Positions 21,918-32,700 of a DNA stretch of 64,000 nt are shown in pieces. Location: the NCBI GenBank assembly GCA_025331125.1, contig JAOALB010000014.1, positions 62,001-126,000 on the forward strand. Direction: 5' to 3'. The position numbers were made by a program, and so were the translations under genes. Numbering within the stretch: position 1 is the first letter of the stretch; the number at the start of each line of letters is the position of its first letter. The DNA comes from Mycogone perniciosa. Lineage: Eukaryota; Ascomycota; Sordariomycetes; Hypocreales; Hypocreaceae. The notes under the pieces are model-generated. The model saw only the letters and a list, made by a program, of their open reading frames with translations. It searched no databases and was not told where the DNA came from.

Positions 21918-22839
21918 TGGGAATGGCTGACGACTAGGTGCAGCCTCACACTAGCCGTCTGAAGCGAACAAGAACGAAGAGCGCAAACCTAGCAGCTTAT
22001 CATGATGGTATGGCATGGCATGTAGCATGTATGGGTCTTCACAGAGGCTGAGGTTGAACAGGGACGAGGGCGAGACGCGATACAACCAGGCTTCCGCGCG
22101 AGGAGTGCGAGGAAACGAATCGACGGCCTTGAGCCGAAAATAAAGGAGACATGCTGGTAAGCGCCTGGGCAAGCGGAATTCCGAGCGTCTTTGAAGGTTC
22201 ACCCAACACGATCAGGAGCCGTGTGCGGAAGACGTGAGACATGCTGACTAAGGGGGCTAATTCACACAAGGCAGGTCCCGTTCGGGCCTCGGGCGGCATG
22301 AGCCGATAATTTCCCGCCAGTCCCCGGAAAATTCTTCCATCTCCGTGCTCAGATCGCGAATGGCCAAAACACCCACACTCAGTCAGCCGCTGCTCCCACG
22401 GCACCGAGTTCTTCCTATTCCGTCGAGCGTGACGGGCCCCTCGCATTTATCATCCTCCGTTCCCAGGTCCCAAAGCTATACTAGACTGTGAGTTAACCCA
22501 TTGCGATTGACGGTGCTGCGCAAACCATCAGCCATTGCTTCGAGTCCAACCTGGATATTGCAGTCCCTAGCTACTACACATGCTGTCGAGTGACACGCTG
22601 ACAATGGCTTCAGTACGTGTGTGCGCCAGCTCGCCAGTGGCTGTCGCGTGGCGATCGCGTCAGGACATTTGATCGAGCCCCGGTAGCTGTGGTGCTAAGC
22701 AAACCTTGTCGCCGACAACGTCCTGTATCTCGTAGAGTCCGCGAAAGGAGTGCCACCGCCTAAATCCCTCGTCGAACACGCGCACGTACGACCCGGCCTT
22801 GGAGCTTGTGCTCGTCAGGTTGACAATCATTTGGCCATC
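21918..22839. other. Shared divergent promoter region, methyltransferase / RGT1-like gene
   Basis: The flanking genes start at either end and run outward, so this 922-bp spacer should carry both promoters and leaders. A reverse frame at 22039-22446 (135 codons) is open but rich in Arg, Ser and Pro with no recognisable domain; I treat it as chance. The regulator's frame is open upstream to 22750 from a GTG, but the first ATG is 22840. Confidence 0.5.
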
Positions 22840-25226
22840 ATGGGTCCTGGGAGAGAAGGCGAGCCGGAGGAGGCCAACATAAGCTACCCGTCGCCTGGTG
22901 CTGAAGCCCTCGATGCAGGTCCCTTCTATCACACGAATGCCCGTGATGACGCGCAAGAGCATCATGAACACCCAGACCACCACGAGCAGCCTGATCCGCA
23001 TGAGTCCAACCAAGTGCATACGCAGGAGCCAGATCATGGCCTCCCGGCCTCTCCTCAGCACCACATCACCAGGCCAGCCAACCTAGAAGAGCTGCAGTTG
23101 GCAGCACAGCTTGGCCAGGGCTTGGCTGGGACACCCATCATGCCTGCGACCGACCCCAGCATGAACGTCGAAGATCCTAATATACGCATCATGCCACACC
23201 CCGAATCGGACCAGCAGCAAACTCCATCATATGTCCAAGAGACGCCCACATCCGACCACATGGTGCAGCATGCTATCCAAGTTCCTGTGGGACCGCCGCT
23301 GCCGCCTCAGTATTCGATGGGCGACGGCATCCCTCCCAGAAAGAGATCTAAAGTGTCCCGCGCTTGTGATGAATGCCGGCGGAAGAAGATTAAGTGTGAT
23401 GCCCAATCGGATACCGGTGACACACCGTGTTCTAGCTGCGCCCGATCTTCAATTCGATGTTTATTCAGTCGCGTCCCACAGAAACGTGGGCCAAGCAAAG
23501 GGTACAAAGATCCCGTGGTTTTTTATTATTCAAGACAGTTTGCTAACAAGTGTTCCAGATACATCAAGGAGCTTGCAGATCGCATTCACAGCATTGAAAA
23601 CAAGTTGGAGTCTGAAGGTAGCCTTACCCAAGACGACATTGACAGACTGTTTTCACCAGGAAGCCATCGTGCTTACAACAGCGTAGTCCCCCCCGAGGAT
23701 TCGGGTCGTAAGAGGCCCTTCGCTAGTATTTCGACAGGCGATTTCAGTACACCAGCTCCTACACGCCAAGCACCGTGGGGTTCAGAACCGCGACCTATTC
23801 TGCCCGCACCTGCGTCATCAGACGGCTTCGCAACACCAGGCTACATGAACAACTCGTTGGCACCTCAGCCCTCGGCAATCAAGTCTGATGGGACACCCTC
23901 GAAACCGCCCGTTGCGCCAATGGACTCTCAGATGTCAGATGCGGATGAGGTACCGGAGATTGACGATGAGGCATTACATGAGTTAGTATTATCCGCCCCT
24001 TTTCTTCCAATAGTCACTTGACTAAGAGAACAACATTAGCTACCTGTCCCATGTTCAAGCGGTATATCCTATCCTGCCAAGTAGCAAAGAGCGGATACAA
24101 TCGCTGCTGTCACAATGTCCATCACCAGTAAGAACGGCATTTATAATGGCACTTCTCTCTGTGGGTCAGGGTCAGACTTCAGACAACACCAAGGTTGCCA
24201 GCTCTCTTCTGCACGAATGGGAAAGCAGTGATGCTCCCCGTTCACGGGCCGTCGACATTGTTCACGCTCAAACTTTGCTTCTGTTGATCATTGATGCTGA
24301 TTGGCGGGCATCTTCTATGCTTCCATTCCTCTTGGCAAGGGCCGTTGCGCTAGCCAATACCATGAAGCTATGGAGATTCACCCCTATTGAATCAGCATCT
24401 GAGCCAGACTCAGATGATCAATTATGTGTGCGGATTTGGTGGTCCCTTGTCTTGATGGACCGTTGGCACGCAGCGGGAACGGGAAAGCCCTCTCAGATTC
24501 CTGATAGTAGCGTTGTCGCTCCGGCAGGGCTAGAAAACACCGTAGGGGAGGTGTGCTTCTACTTGATCCGTAAGTCATCTCATCCCCATTAGTCCCAGTT
24601 CTTCCCACGCCACTAACTATGGGATCACAGGATTATCAAAGTTGTTGAACAGGATTTCGTATGTCATTTCAACACTGCAGCCTGGCACTTCCACGACCGA
24701 GGCGTCCATGGCTGCCATTCTCGCAGATTATATAGAGAACTACCGAGAAGATCTACCAGGGCACATCGAGGCAGCGTCGTACCCGCTGGTGCACCTCGCC
24801 TTTTGGCACTGCAAGCTCTTGGTTACGCTGCTTACACCAGGAGCAACACCAGCAGAGACTCTGTGGCCAATCAAAGAGCTGGTTGATTTACTGTTGGCAA
24901 ACTCGCAGCTCAGGAGCCCGTTCACGAATCATTTTGTCTTTCTTGTCACAATGTCCTTGACCAAGCTCTCAAAGACGGATAACTCTCGCGATGACGCTAG
25001 CAAGCTAATGAAGGATATCCTGGAAAAGCCCAGCGGGAGTCATTGGGACAGCGTTAGAGAAAAGCTGACTGATCAACTGCGGCCGACATCGTCGGTCGAA
25101 GCAACGGCCAGTCAGGGACTACAGCACCTGGCTGACCTAGCGACGGCCCATGAAGGCATTGCACCTGGGCCAGACGACATTGCATTTGGCCCCACGCTTG
25201 CGTCGGGCTACCTGGACGTGGCATAA
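22840..25226 (+). CDS. Zn2Cys6 transcription factor, RGT1-like
   Basis: Four exons (22840-23501, 23559-23981, 24040-24569, 24631-25226) encode 736 residues. The His/Gln/Pro-rich N-terminus leads to a Zn2Cys6 cluster: ACDECRRKKIKCDA with CSSCARSSIRC, six Cys at about 176, 179, 186, 197, 200 and 207. A short linker (RVPQKRGPSKG) and a coiled-coil dimerisation helix (YIKELADRIHSIENKLE) follow, then a fungal-specific regulatory domain over the C-terminal half. The cluster and linker match the family annotated as glucose-transport repressor RGT1 in filamentous fungi, a nuclear DNA-binding regulator of hexose transporter genes in yeast; the function here is inferred. Intron 1 (57 bp) falls between linker and coiled coil and has no in-frame stop, so an unspliced message would insert 19 residues there. 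Removing it restores SKGYIKELADRI. All introns have good GT/AG and branch signals. Confidence 0.88.
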
Positions 25227-26788
25227 GGTGTTGGACCTGTCATTTACGACTCTACCTTGAAATTCCATGACCGGCTAGGTAGTTCAACAATGGTTTATGT
25301 CTATATCTGTACGAATAACATAGTTCCTTTTTTACGGGAGTGGTAGGAATGGGGGTGGGGGTCTGGTTTTTGGGAGGCGTGGCTTAGTGACAAAGGAACC
25401 ATTTTTGATGATGCTATGGGATTACGTTAGATAATACCAACCCGGAGCGGCAATCGTGTTTGATACCAGCTATCGATATCCCAGTGTTTGTACTCCGTAC
25501 GGTTTGACACTTGCTTCCAAGCGGTAAGCTCCGATTCCCTTTAGTCGGTCCCTGTTTACTCGTATATTTCGTAGTTTCCTAGCATAGCCTCCTTCATTTC
25601 CATAAGTGGCCGACGGAGAGCTAAGGCTTTCTCAAACATTCCGGCAATTCAATTAGGTAATTGCAAGGGAATTCGGGAATTTCATAATTTGGTTTAGTCC
25701 GGAGGGTTCGGTGTGCAAAAACACGCCCGGCTTGTCCAAACGCATCTCATCCATTCCATACGAGGCAGCGCGGATTCGGGGGAAAGACGGGAGATGTATT
25801 TCCGGGGCGGAGGATGCTGCGTACAACAGGCGAAAGGATGGCAATATTAGCAAAGGAATACGCCTCAAAATACGAAATACTCAGATATATCGTAGTAATC
25901 CATAGGAATTAGTACAGCTTCGTAAGCTGTGGCGGTGGCGAGAGCAAAAATAGCGATGCAGTCCGTGAGTTGTGATGACAAAAGCCATGCTCAGGCTTTC
26001 TTGGGAAGAAGAGAATTCCAGCACATTGCGTCTCTTCTGTCTATTGCTGAAGCGCATGTCTATATACCAAGAAGAAAAAACTAACGAGACCACAAGATCA
26101 TGAAATATGGTCTCGGATAAGAAAAAAACACATTTCTATCTATGTTCTGTATGTAGGTACTCCATATGTGCATAAACTCTGGCCATGACCTGCAACGAAC
26201 GAGCTAAAGTAGAAGAGAAACGAGAGTTTAAAAAAAAGAAAAAAGCCATCATCATATCTTCATGAAGCCGTCTTCTGACTCGTCAAGCCAAACTCGGTGT
26301 GGGAAAGAAAAGATAGATAGCGAGAGGAAAGCCAGTAACCTCCCCCAACAATTTGCTAGAGTCTAGCATTGAAACACAAGCCACCACCACAGACATCAAA
26401 GCCATGTGTCCCACCGGCCTGTTCACAACCCCCTCCATTTGCCCCCACCCCACAAATGTAGCCCCGTGCCCTGTGTATGAGTCTATGAAGAAACGAGAAG
26501 AAAAAAAGGTCCAAAGTCTCTCCAGGAAGCCACGAAGGTTCGTGTCCTTGATCGTCGAAGGAAGAAGCTAAAGAAGGGAAGAGAAAAGAAAACAATGCTC
26601 TCAAAAGTGCCGCTGCTAAAGTAGCAGGCCCCAGACCCCAGTGTCAAAGTACGCCCCCAAGCCAATCCTGATGCCCGCCTTTTTTTGTTGTATATCGCGG
26701 TCCTTAACGCCTGATTTATCGCGTCCAAGCCATATCATGACCATCGGGTATTCTGTGCGCCAAAAATGAAACTGACCCAAAATTCACT
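25227..26788. other. Convergent 3' region, RGT1-like / copper-fist genes
   Basis: Both neighbours end here and no gene is seen over 1.56 kb. The region holds the two 3' UTRs, AT-rich runs near 26100-26240 and one TACTCCGTA copy at 25491-25499. Confidence 0.6.
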
Positions 26789-28385
26789 TTAAATTTCCCA
26801 GAAGTTGCCCATTGCGCCAGGCCCCATCGGGTCGGGGCTTTCATCCACGGTGGTGATGCCGTCGTTGTAGTTTGGCATCCAAAAGGCAGGGTCCTCCTCG
26901 ACCATGGAGACACCGCCAGCCAGGGGATTGTTGTCGTCATTCTTGTAGAAGTTCGAGTAGTCGATGCTGCTGATATCGGCTGCGTTGCCGTTTGATGGCG
27001 CATTTCCATGTCGAAGGAAGCTGCTGCTGCTGGCGCCAAAGCCGTCAAAATCGCCGTCTCCACCTGGCATGAAATCCTCCACCTCGGAAACGTCACCTGA
27101 AGTCGAGGTTGTGTTGGCGAGACGAGGCAGCTGCTCCGAGCCGCTACCAAAGTCGAGCAGGCCGTTGAAGCTCTGGGTACCAGCTTGGCTGTAACTAGAT
27201 GGTGTGAAACTCTCGCCGTTTGACTCTCCGAGATCGTAGTGGCTCCAGTCAACGGATCGTGCGCTGAGGCCGGCACTAAACATGGGCCCCTCGTGGTCTG
27301 ATGAGATACCATTGGCAAACAGATCAAAGGATCCGCTGTTTACGTACGAAGGGTAGTCGATGCGTGAGAGATCAAGAGGCGGCAGATTTCCATTCATCTG
27401 GCTGAAGCTAGATCCAGACATGAGGGGGGACGCCGTTTCTGACTTGACCTGGCGCTGCTCGCGTGTTCCACAGAGTCGCGAGTCACTTGTTTGATACAGC
27501 AGACTGTCGGTGCTAGTACCAAGGCTCCCTGCACTGGTGGCAGAATTGACCCTGTTCAGCTGGTACGGCCCGCACTTTTGTGAGGCTCGATTGTGCTTGG
27601 CTGGCTTGTGGTGACCGCTCGGGTCAAAGGTCAGAGCGGCGTCGGAGTGAATGGTGTTTGCCCGCCGTCTCCTTGCCATGGGCTTGGGGGGGACGATGCC
27701 GGCATGCTTTCGTTCGCCATCTGAATCAGACTCCGGGACGGTGTCCAGCGGGGTCTCCTTCTTCCCAGCACAGGTGCATCGGCCGCCATGGTTGCAACAG
27801 CACGTCTCTGCGCGGGTTCCATGGTCAGACTCAGAACGGAAGAGAAGATTTACAGGAGGATTGAGGGCCTCGAGCTCACCCAGGTGTCCATCGGCGGGCG
27901 GCTGCAAGTGAATGCATTTGCTCGTCTTCTCGCCGCAGTCACACTTGACATGAGCAGCGCGCGACTTGCGCATTGAGCGACAGTGCGCACATTGGGAGAC
28001 GGGACGACCTTTCTTGTTGATGTGCTGAAGGGGTCGATCTGGAGTGCAGCAAGGGTCATCAGTTAGCGTCAGATTCACACGTTGTCATTGTCAGTCAGTC
28101 AATTGATGTGCTTCTTTTTTTTCTTTTTTCCCTCTTCGTTTTGGACTTGGCTTGTCCCGCGTATGATGTGCAGCTCGCTTCCTCATCTGCAGCAGAGGCC
28201 AAAAGCAATTAAAGGCCCTTGGTTGTGTGGACGGTCGCGACAACACACACCAGCCAGCCAGCCATATGGGCAGTGACGAGCGCGGGGCAATTCAGATTGG
28301 TTGACTTACTCGAATGCTGGCAATTGCTGACACGATGACCGCGCACGCAAGCCTCACAGGCGTACTTCTCGCCGTCAATTATCAT
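26789..28385 (-). CDS. Copper-fist transcription factor (GRISEA/Mac1/AceA-like)
   Basis: Exon 1 (28385-28310) and exon 2 (28038-26789) are joined over a 271-bp intron and encode 441 residues. The copper fist occupies residues 1-40: MIIDGEKYACEACVRGHR with Cys 10, 13, 22 and His 24 as zinc ligands, and the minor-groove KKGRP hook at about 34-38. Further Cys lie in QCAHCRS and KCDCGE. A cysteine-rich block, CCCNHGGRCTC, sits at about 105-115, a likely Cu(I)-binding regulatory element. The C-terminal two thirds are Ser/Gly/Asp-rich and low in order, typical of an activation region. Relatives control copper uptake (GRISEA/Mac1, active at low copper) or detoxification (Ace1/AceA, active at high copper). 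The single CxC-rich block leans toward the GRISEA/Cuf1 side, but sequence reading alone cannot settle which. The splice junction in the fist (QHS-NRPLQ) is firm. Confidence 0.88.
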
Positions 28386-29017
28386 GGTGACTGATTTGGG
28401 GAAGGGTGGTCTGCCAGATTGACCGTCTCTGCGGGTGCAGCCGGAGGAGGTAGTTGAAGGAAGAATGGATTGATTCAAGGGTGAGATTCAGCGAGAATGT
28501 GCTCTTCGAAAGCCTGCAGAGGCGGCGGGCTGCTTTCGGCCCTGGATCGGCGGGTCGAGAGAGAGGTGGGACTGACGCGGCGAATGTTACAGGCACATTG
28601 TCGGCTGCACAGGTAAAGCAAGGACAAGTCAGGACAAGACAAGACGACAATGTGTGGATAAAAGTTTTCCGGGGCAGGCTCTGGCTTTGTTGGTGCTGGG
28701 CCAGACCAATTTGCCAATGGAAATGTGGTGAGGGAGGCTGTCGGGTGGAGATGGTACGTATGTGAGCGAGCAAGGTGGAGCTTCTCTTTGCAGTTCGTCG
28801 CAAATGATGATGATTGTTACCGGGTTAGGGTAGGGCGAAGAGACCTCGAGGTAAAGGTACCGGTACCTGACTGACTGACGTAGCGATGCTCCGGTCGAGT
28901 TGCGGTGGCTGCAGTAGTAAACGAATCGTGAAAAGTTGTGCGGAAATGATAGAAATATGTATCTAATAGGTAGGCGGGTATGGAGAACGGGCTGCCACTG
29001 TCAATTATGTATGGATG

Positions 29018-29038
29018 TACGGAGTACGGAGTACGGAG
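29018..29038. repeat. Three tandem TACGGAG units
   Basis: The dispersed 9-mer TACGGAGTA occurs at 29018-29026 and again at 29025-29033, and a third unit diverges at its end (TACGGAGCA). The units overlap by two bases with a 7-bp period. The array lies about 630 bp upstream of the copper-fist start codon. Confidence 0.9.
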
Positions 29039-29711
29039 CACTATTGTATTGTATGATTATGCGCCCCGAAAAAATGGCCAGACACGGAGTAGTAGTAGCA
29101 GTAGCAGTCGCAGTAGCAGTAGTATTATGGAACCGTTCGGGTCTGGTCAAAATTGCAAGTTCTCGGCGGCGTCAAAGGCGCAGGGCACGGGCAGGGCCAG
29201 TGTGAGCAAGTCGGGGTTGGTGACCGATGCGATGCGGGCCTGGCCTCCTACGTATTCTCGTCTCGTAAAGTGGGAATAAAGGTAAAAGGGCTGTGTCCGT
29301 TTTGTATTGTGTGTGCGTGTGCGTGCGCGAAGCCTGTGCTGTCCGACTGTCTGACTGTCTGTCTGTGTGTGACCTGTGGGATGGTGTGCGCAAGCGGGTT
29401 TGGCGCTGCTGCTCAGCTCGGAGCCGCTAGCTGTAGATGTCGATGGTTCCAAAATCCGTTCCTCCAAAGCCAATGGACAAGCCCGGGTCGGATGGTCGGG
29501 AGCAGAGGGGGCCCTGCTTCTTGTGTCGTCAACCTGCAGGATTGGCAGACCAACGGAACCAGACACGGGTAACGTGAGCCAAAAGGTGACCGAGGGAGGA
29601 AGAGGAAGAGGAGGAGGATCACGGAGAAAAGGAAGTTGAGAGCTTGCGAGACAGGACGAGAAAGAGATGGGAGAGATGGCTATCAAGAGGTGAGATGAAG
29701 ATGACGATGAC

Positions 29712-29735
29712 GACAACGACAACGACAACGACAAC
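29712..29735. repeat. GACAAC hexamer microsatellite
   Basis: Four exact copies of GACAAC are followed by a short GT run. It lies in the gene-free block upstream of the copper-fist gene and has no sign of being translated. Confidence 0.85.
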
Positions 29736-32700
29736 GTGTGTGTGTCTATTAGACGGTAGCCACAACTAAAAAGGTTGCGTTTCATACGTAAATGGAGAGA
29801 CGGCGAGAACAGACACATAGATGAAGCGAGCGGAGCAAGATCGCGCGAGCCGGGGTTATTGTATTTTGTGATTTGTGAATCAGCAAACAAGCAAGCAGAC
29901 GGTGTCTGTAACATTATGGGGTACTTCGTACGGAGTACTACTGCTCCATTAGATATAACAAGTCACAAGTTGCAAGTTACATCCTAACCTTGGCTGATTT
30001 CCCGATGGAACGTGAGGATGACGGCGCTGTTTTGGCTCCCGGTCTTCTTTCTCAAGGCAAACGACGCCAAGTCCGCCTCCCGCAGGAGGCAAGGTCAGGA
30101 AACACACAAAGCGTGGAGTCGCCGACGCACACACAGCGATTGGGAATAGTAGCGATTCTCCGTACAGTGCTAGGCAATTCGTACCTTAGGTGTGTCTGCA
30201 GAGTGTGCGGCTCCGCCGTTCGAGCGACTGGTCGCCGTGTGATGCAAATGATACACGGGGGGGCTCCAGACCAGACAGACTCCAGACTCCAGACTCCAGT
30301 CTGGATCAGCCTCCCTGTCTGGAAGCGGGATGGCGCGTGGGTAGGGTCCTTGCCAGTGTCTCGAGGCCACTCGTACTGTATCGTGCAGCCTTGTGTCGCA
30401 ATATTATAACAGTCATGTCCATACTGTATGGCAATGTGTCCGTTCTTGTTGCTTCTTCCGTCAAGGAAATCTTTGACCAGCCCCGTCCTCTCGTACTCGT
30501 AGTAACCGTTGCAGTATCGAGTCGAGAATACCGAGCCCACTCTCCCGCGTTATAATACTGCCGACACAGAACGATGTGTTTCTCAGCAGCCCACCGAGTT
30601 CTGCCCTTGCTGTTTGTTGTTGGCGGTGGTGCCGTTGGCAACTCAGCTCATTTATTGCTGCATCATCTCATCTCCTTCTGCTAGGTTCGGGGTGGAGGTT
30701 GTCATGCTTGGACAGTAAGTAGTAGTACTCCGAATGGGCATATTTCTTACTTGGGAGTATTTGCTGCAGCAACCTGGATGCGATGCTACAGAGACGACAT
30801 GTCAGGACCATGCCACAGACCTGGAGCCAACAAACAGCACGCAATCGTCTAGTCATTTGCCAATGTCCGTGGATGGAATCCATGTGTGTCCACCTCCAAC
30901 CCTCCACAGATCCCCGATTTCTACCACAACAGGCATGGAACATGGCTGCAACTATCAGATGCCAGGTTGTTCCCGCCTGTCGCGGCATCCACTCTCATAA
31001 TAATACCACTGCTCTAGCAGTACTAATACTACAGATTACTAGTAGTCCTATTATTGCATAGTACCTAATTTAAGATAACAAAATGTCTGGCCACGGCAAA
31101 CGCAAACACAAGTAGCACTTCCTCGTGGCAGATCATTAGCTACGCCCTAAACTGCCATAGATATCATATGGAGTTATTGTTTAGTTATACGGAGTGGTAT
31201 CCACAATTGCACATCTACTCAACTCGGTGCTTCCCGTACTTTTCATCACTGTGGTGAGACTGGCGTGTTGCATGCATGCATAAGAGGCTTGCCTCACTCT
31301 TTATTTAGAAGACATGTGGCATCGCGGATGGGCCATGGATGGCTGGATGGACTACGCCGCTGATTATGCCGACCGGTCTCTTGTATGCATGTACGATGTA
31401 GGTACATGCTAGCTTTGCATGCGCGAATCTAGTATTCCTCGCATGCGTTAACTTTTGTACGACGGTGCACATGGCATCATTACATTATGTGTATGCGTCC
31501 TGTTAGTTTGCATAATACTACCCATCGTTGCGTTGCATATGCCATTGCAGCTGTACTCGTACTTCGTACTCAGGCGGAGAGAAGACGACGCACATTTGCC
31601 CGTTCACCCCAGCTTAGTCAAAAGATGACTGCTTCTTAGCCTTATGACTAAGAGAGCAGATCACGTCCTGAGAGGCGCAGCTCTTGTTGCATGTTTTCGG
31701 CCCGTTGCTGAACTCATACTACCACCATCTTTGGATGGATCCATGCCTTGTATGTATGTACATACTTCGAATGTAGTACAATCAATCACCTTGTGGGTGA
31801 TGATGTGAGCACTGCGCAGAAGCCAGACGCCGCCAGTGACGCAATTGTCGATCGGGTAATGCGTGGTACGTACTACTACTAGTACTAATGGCCTTAGTAC
31901 TTCGTAGTGCCCAAAAACTTACGAACGGATGGATCGGTTACGGGCGAAAGATCATTTGATGGAGCCCTACTCCGTACTCTTCGTAGGGTGACAGGTGAAT
32001 GAATGCCCAGCCGACGCTATCCAGGCTGGGCATTTGGGTGCACGTATCTCGTAGCGGCGACATGCCCTGTCGTTGCTCTTTAGCGCCTGGGCGTGTGCAA
32101 CTCGTTGTACTTCCACTGATTACTCGTAGAATCCATCATTATTGTCTCCAAGATTGGCTTTTTCGTGTGTTAGTTTACCTACTATACCAAAAGCTAAAGT
32201 AGTTTACAAATTGATCATTGCATCGGTAATAATAGTACGGAGTATTGCATCTCTCGACTTCAGATCACCACAACGCAAAAACTCCACAAACTATTCCGAC
32301 CAAGTCGATCCCCGCTGAAACGGAGATGGTCCCTGAAGCAGCAGCTGGAGAGACCCCTGCAAGACTCTCTACGAGTACTCGTACAAACACCGATAGGTAC
32401 TACTATGGAGCTGCATTTTGTCCACTAGTAATGGACACTGCAGGCCAACGTAATGAGACCATCAGTTGGTGTGTACGGAGTACGAGACTCGAGTATAACT
32501 ACACCTGCCGCCCCCGAGCCACTGTGAATGACGAGCACGGAAAGATACGATACTGCTACTCCGTAGTAGTACTCATACTACAGTCTATGTCAAGTTTCCA
32601 TCCCGTCCAATGACCCCCACCACACTCATCACACCCTCAGGTGGGCGTCGAACCTGTGATCGAGAACTCCGGGTCAGGTGAAAAGCAAAGGCTGTAGACA

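Noticed and set aside
22039..22446. 135-codon reverse frame between the methyltransferase and the RGT1-like gene
   Set aside because: No domain, biased composition, and it sits in a divergent promoter region.
29147..29914. 255-codon reverse frame in the gene-free block
   Set aside because: It is read through simple repeats (Ser, Leu and His/Thr runs), has no domain, and other frames over the same stretch are equally open.
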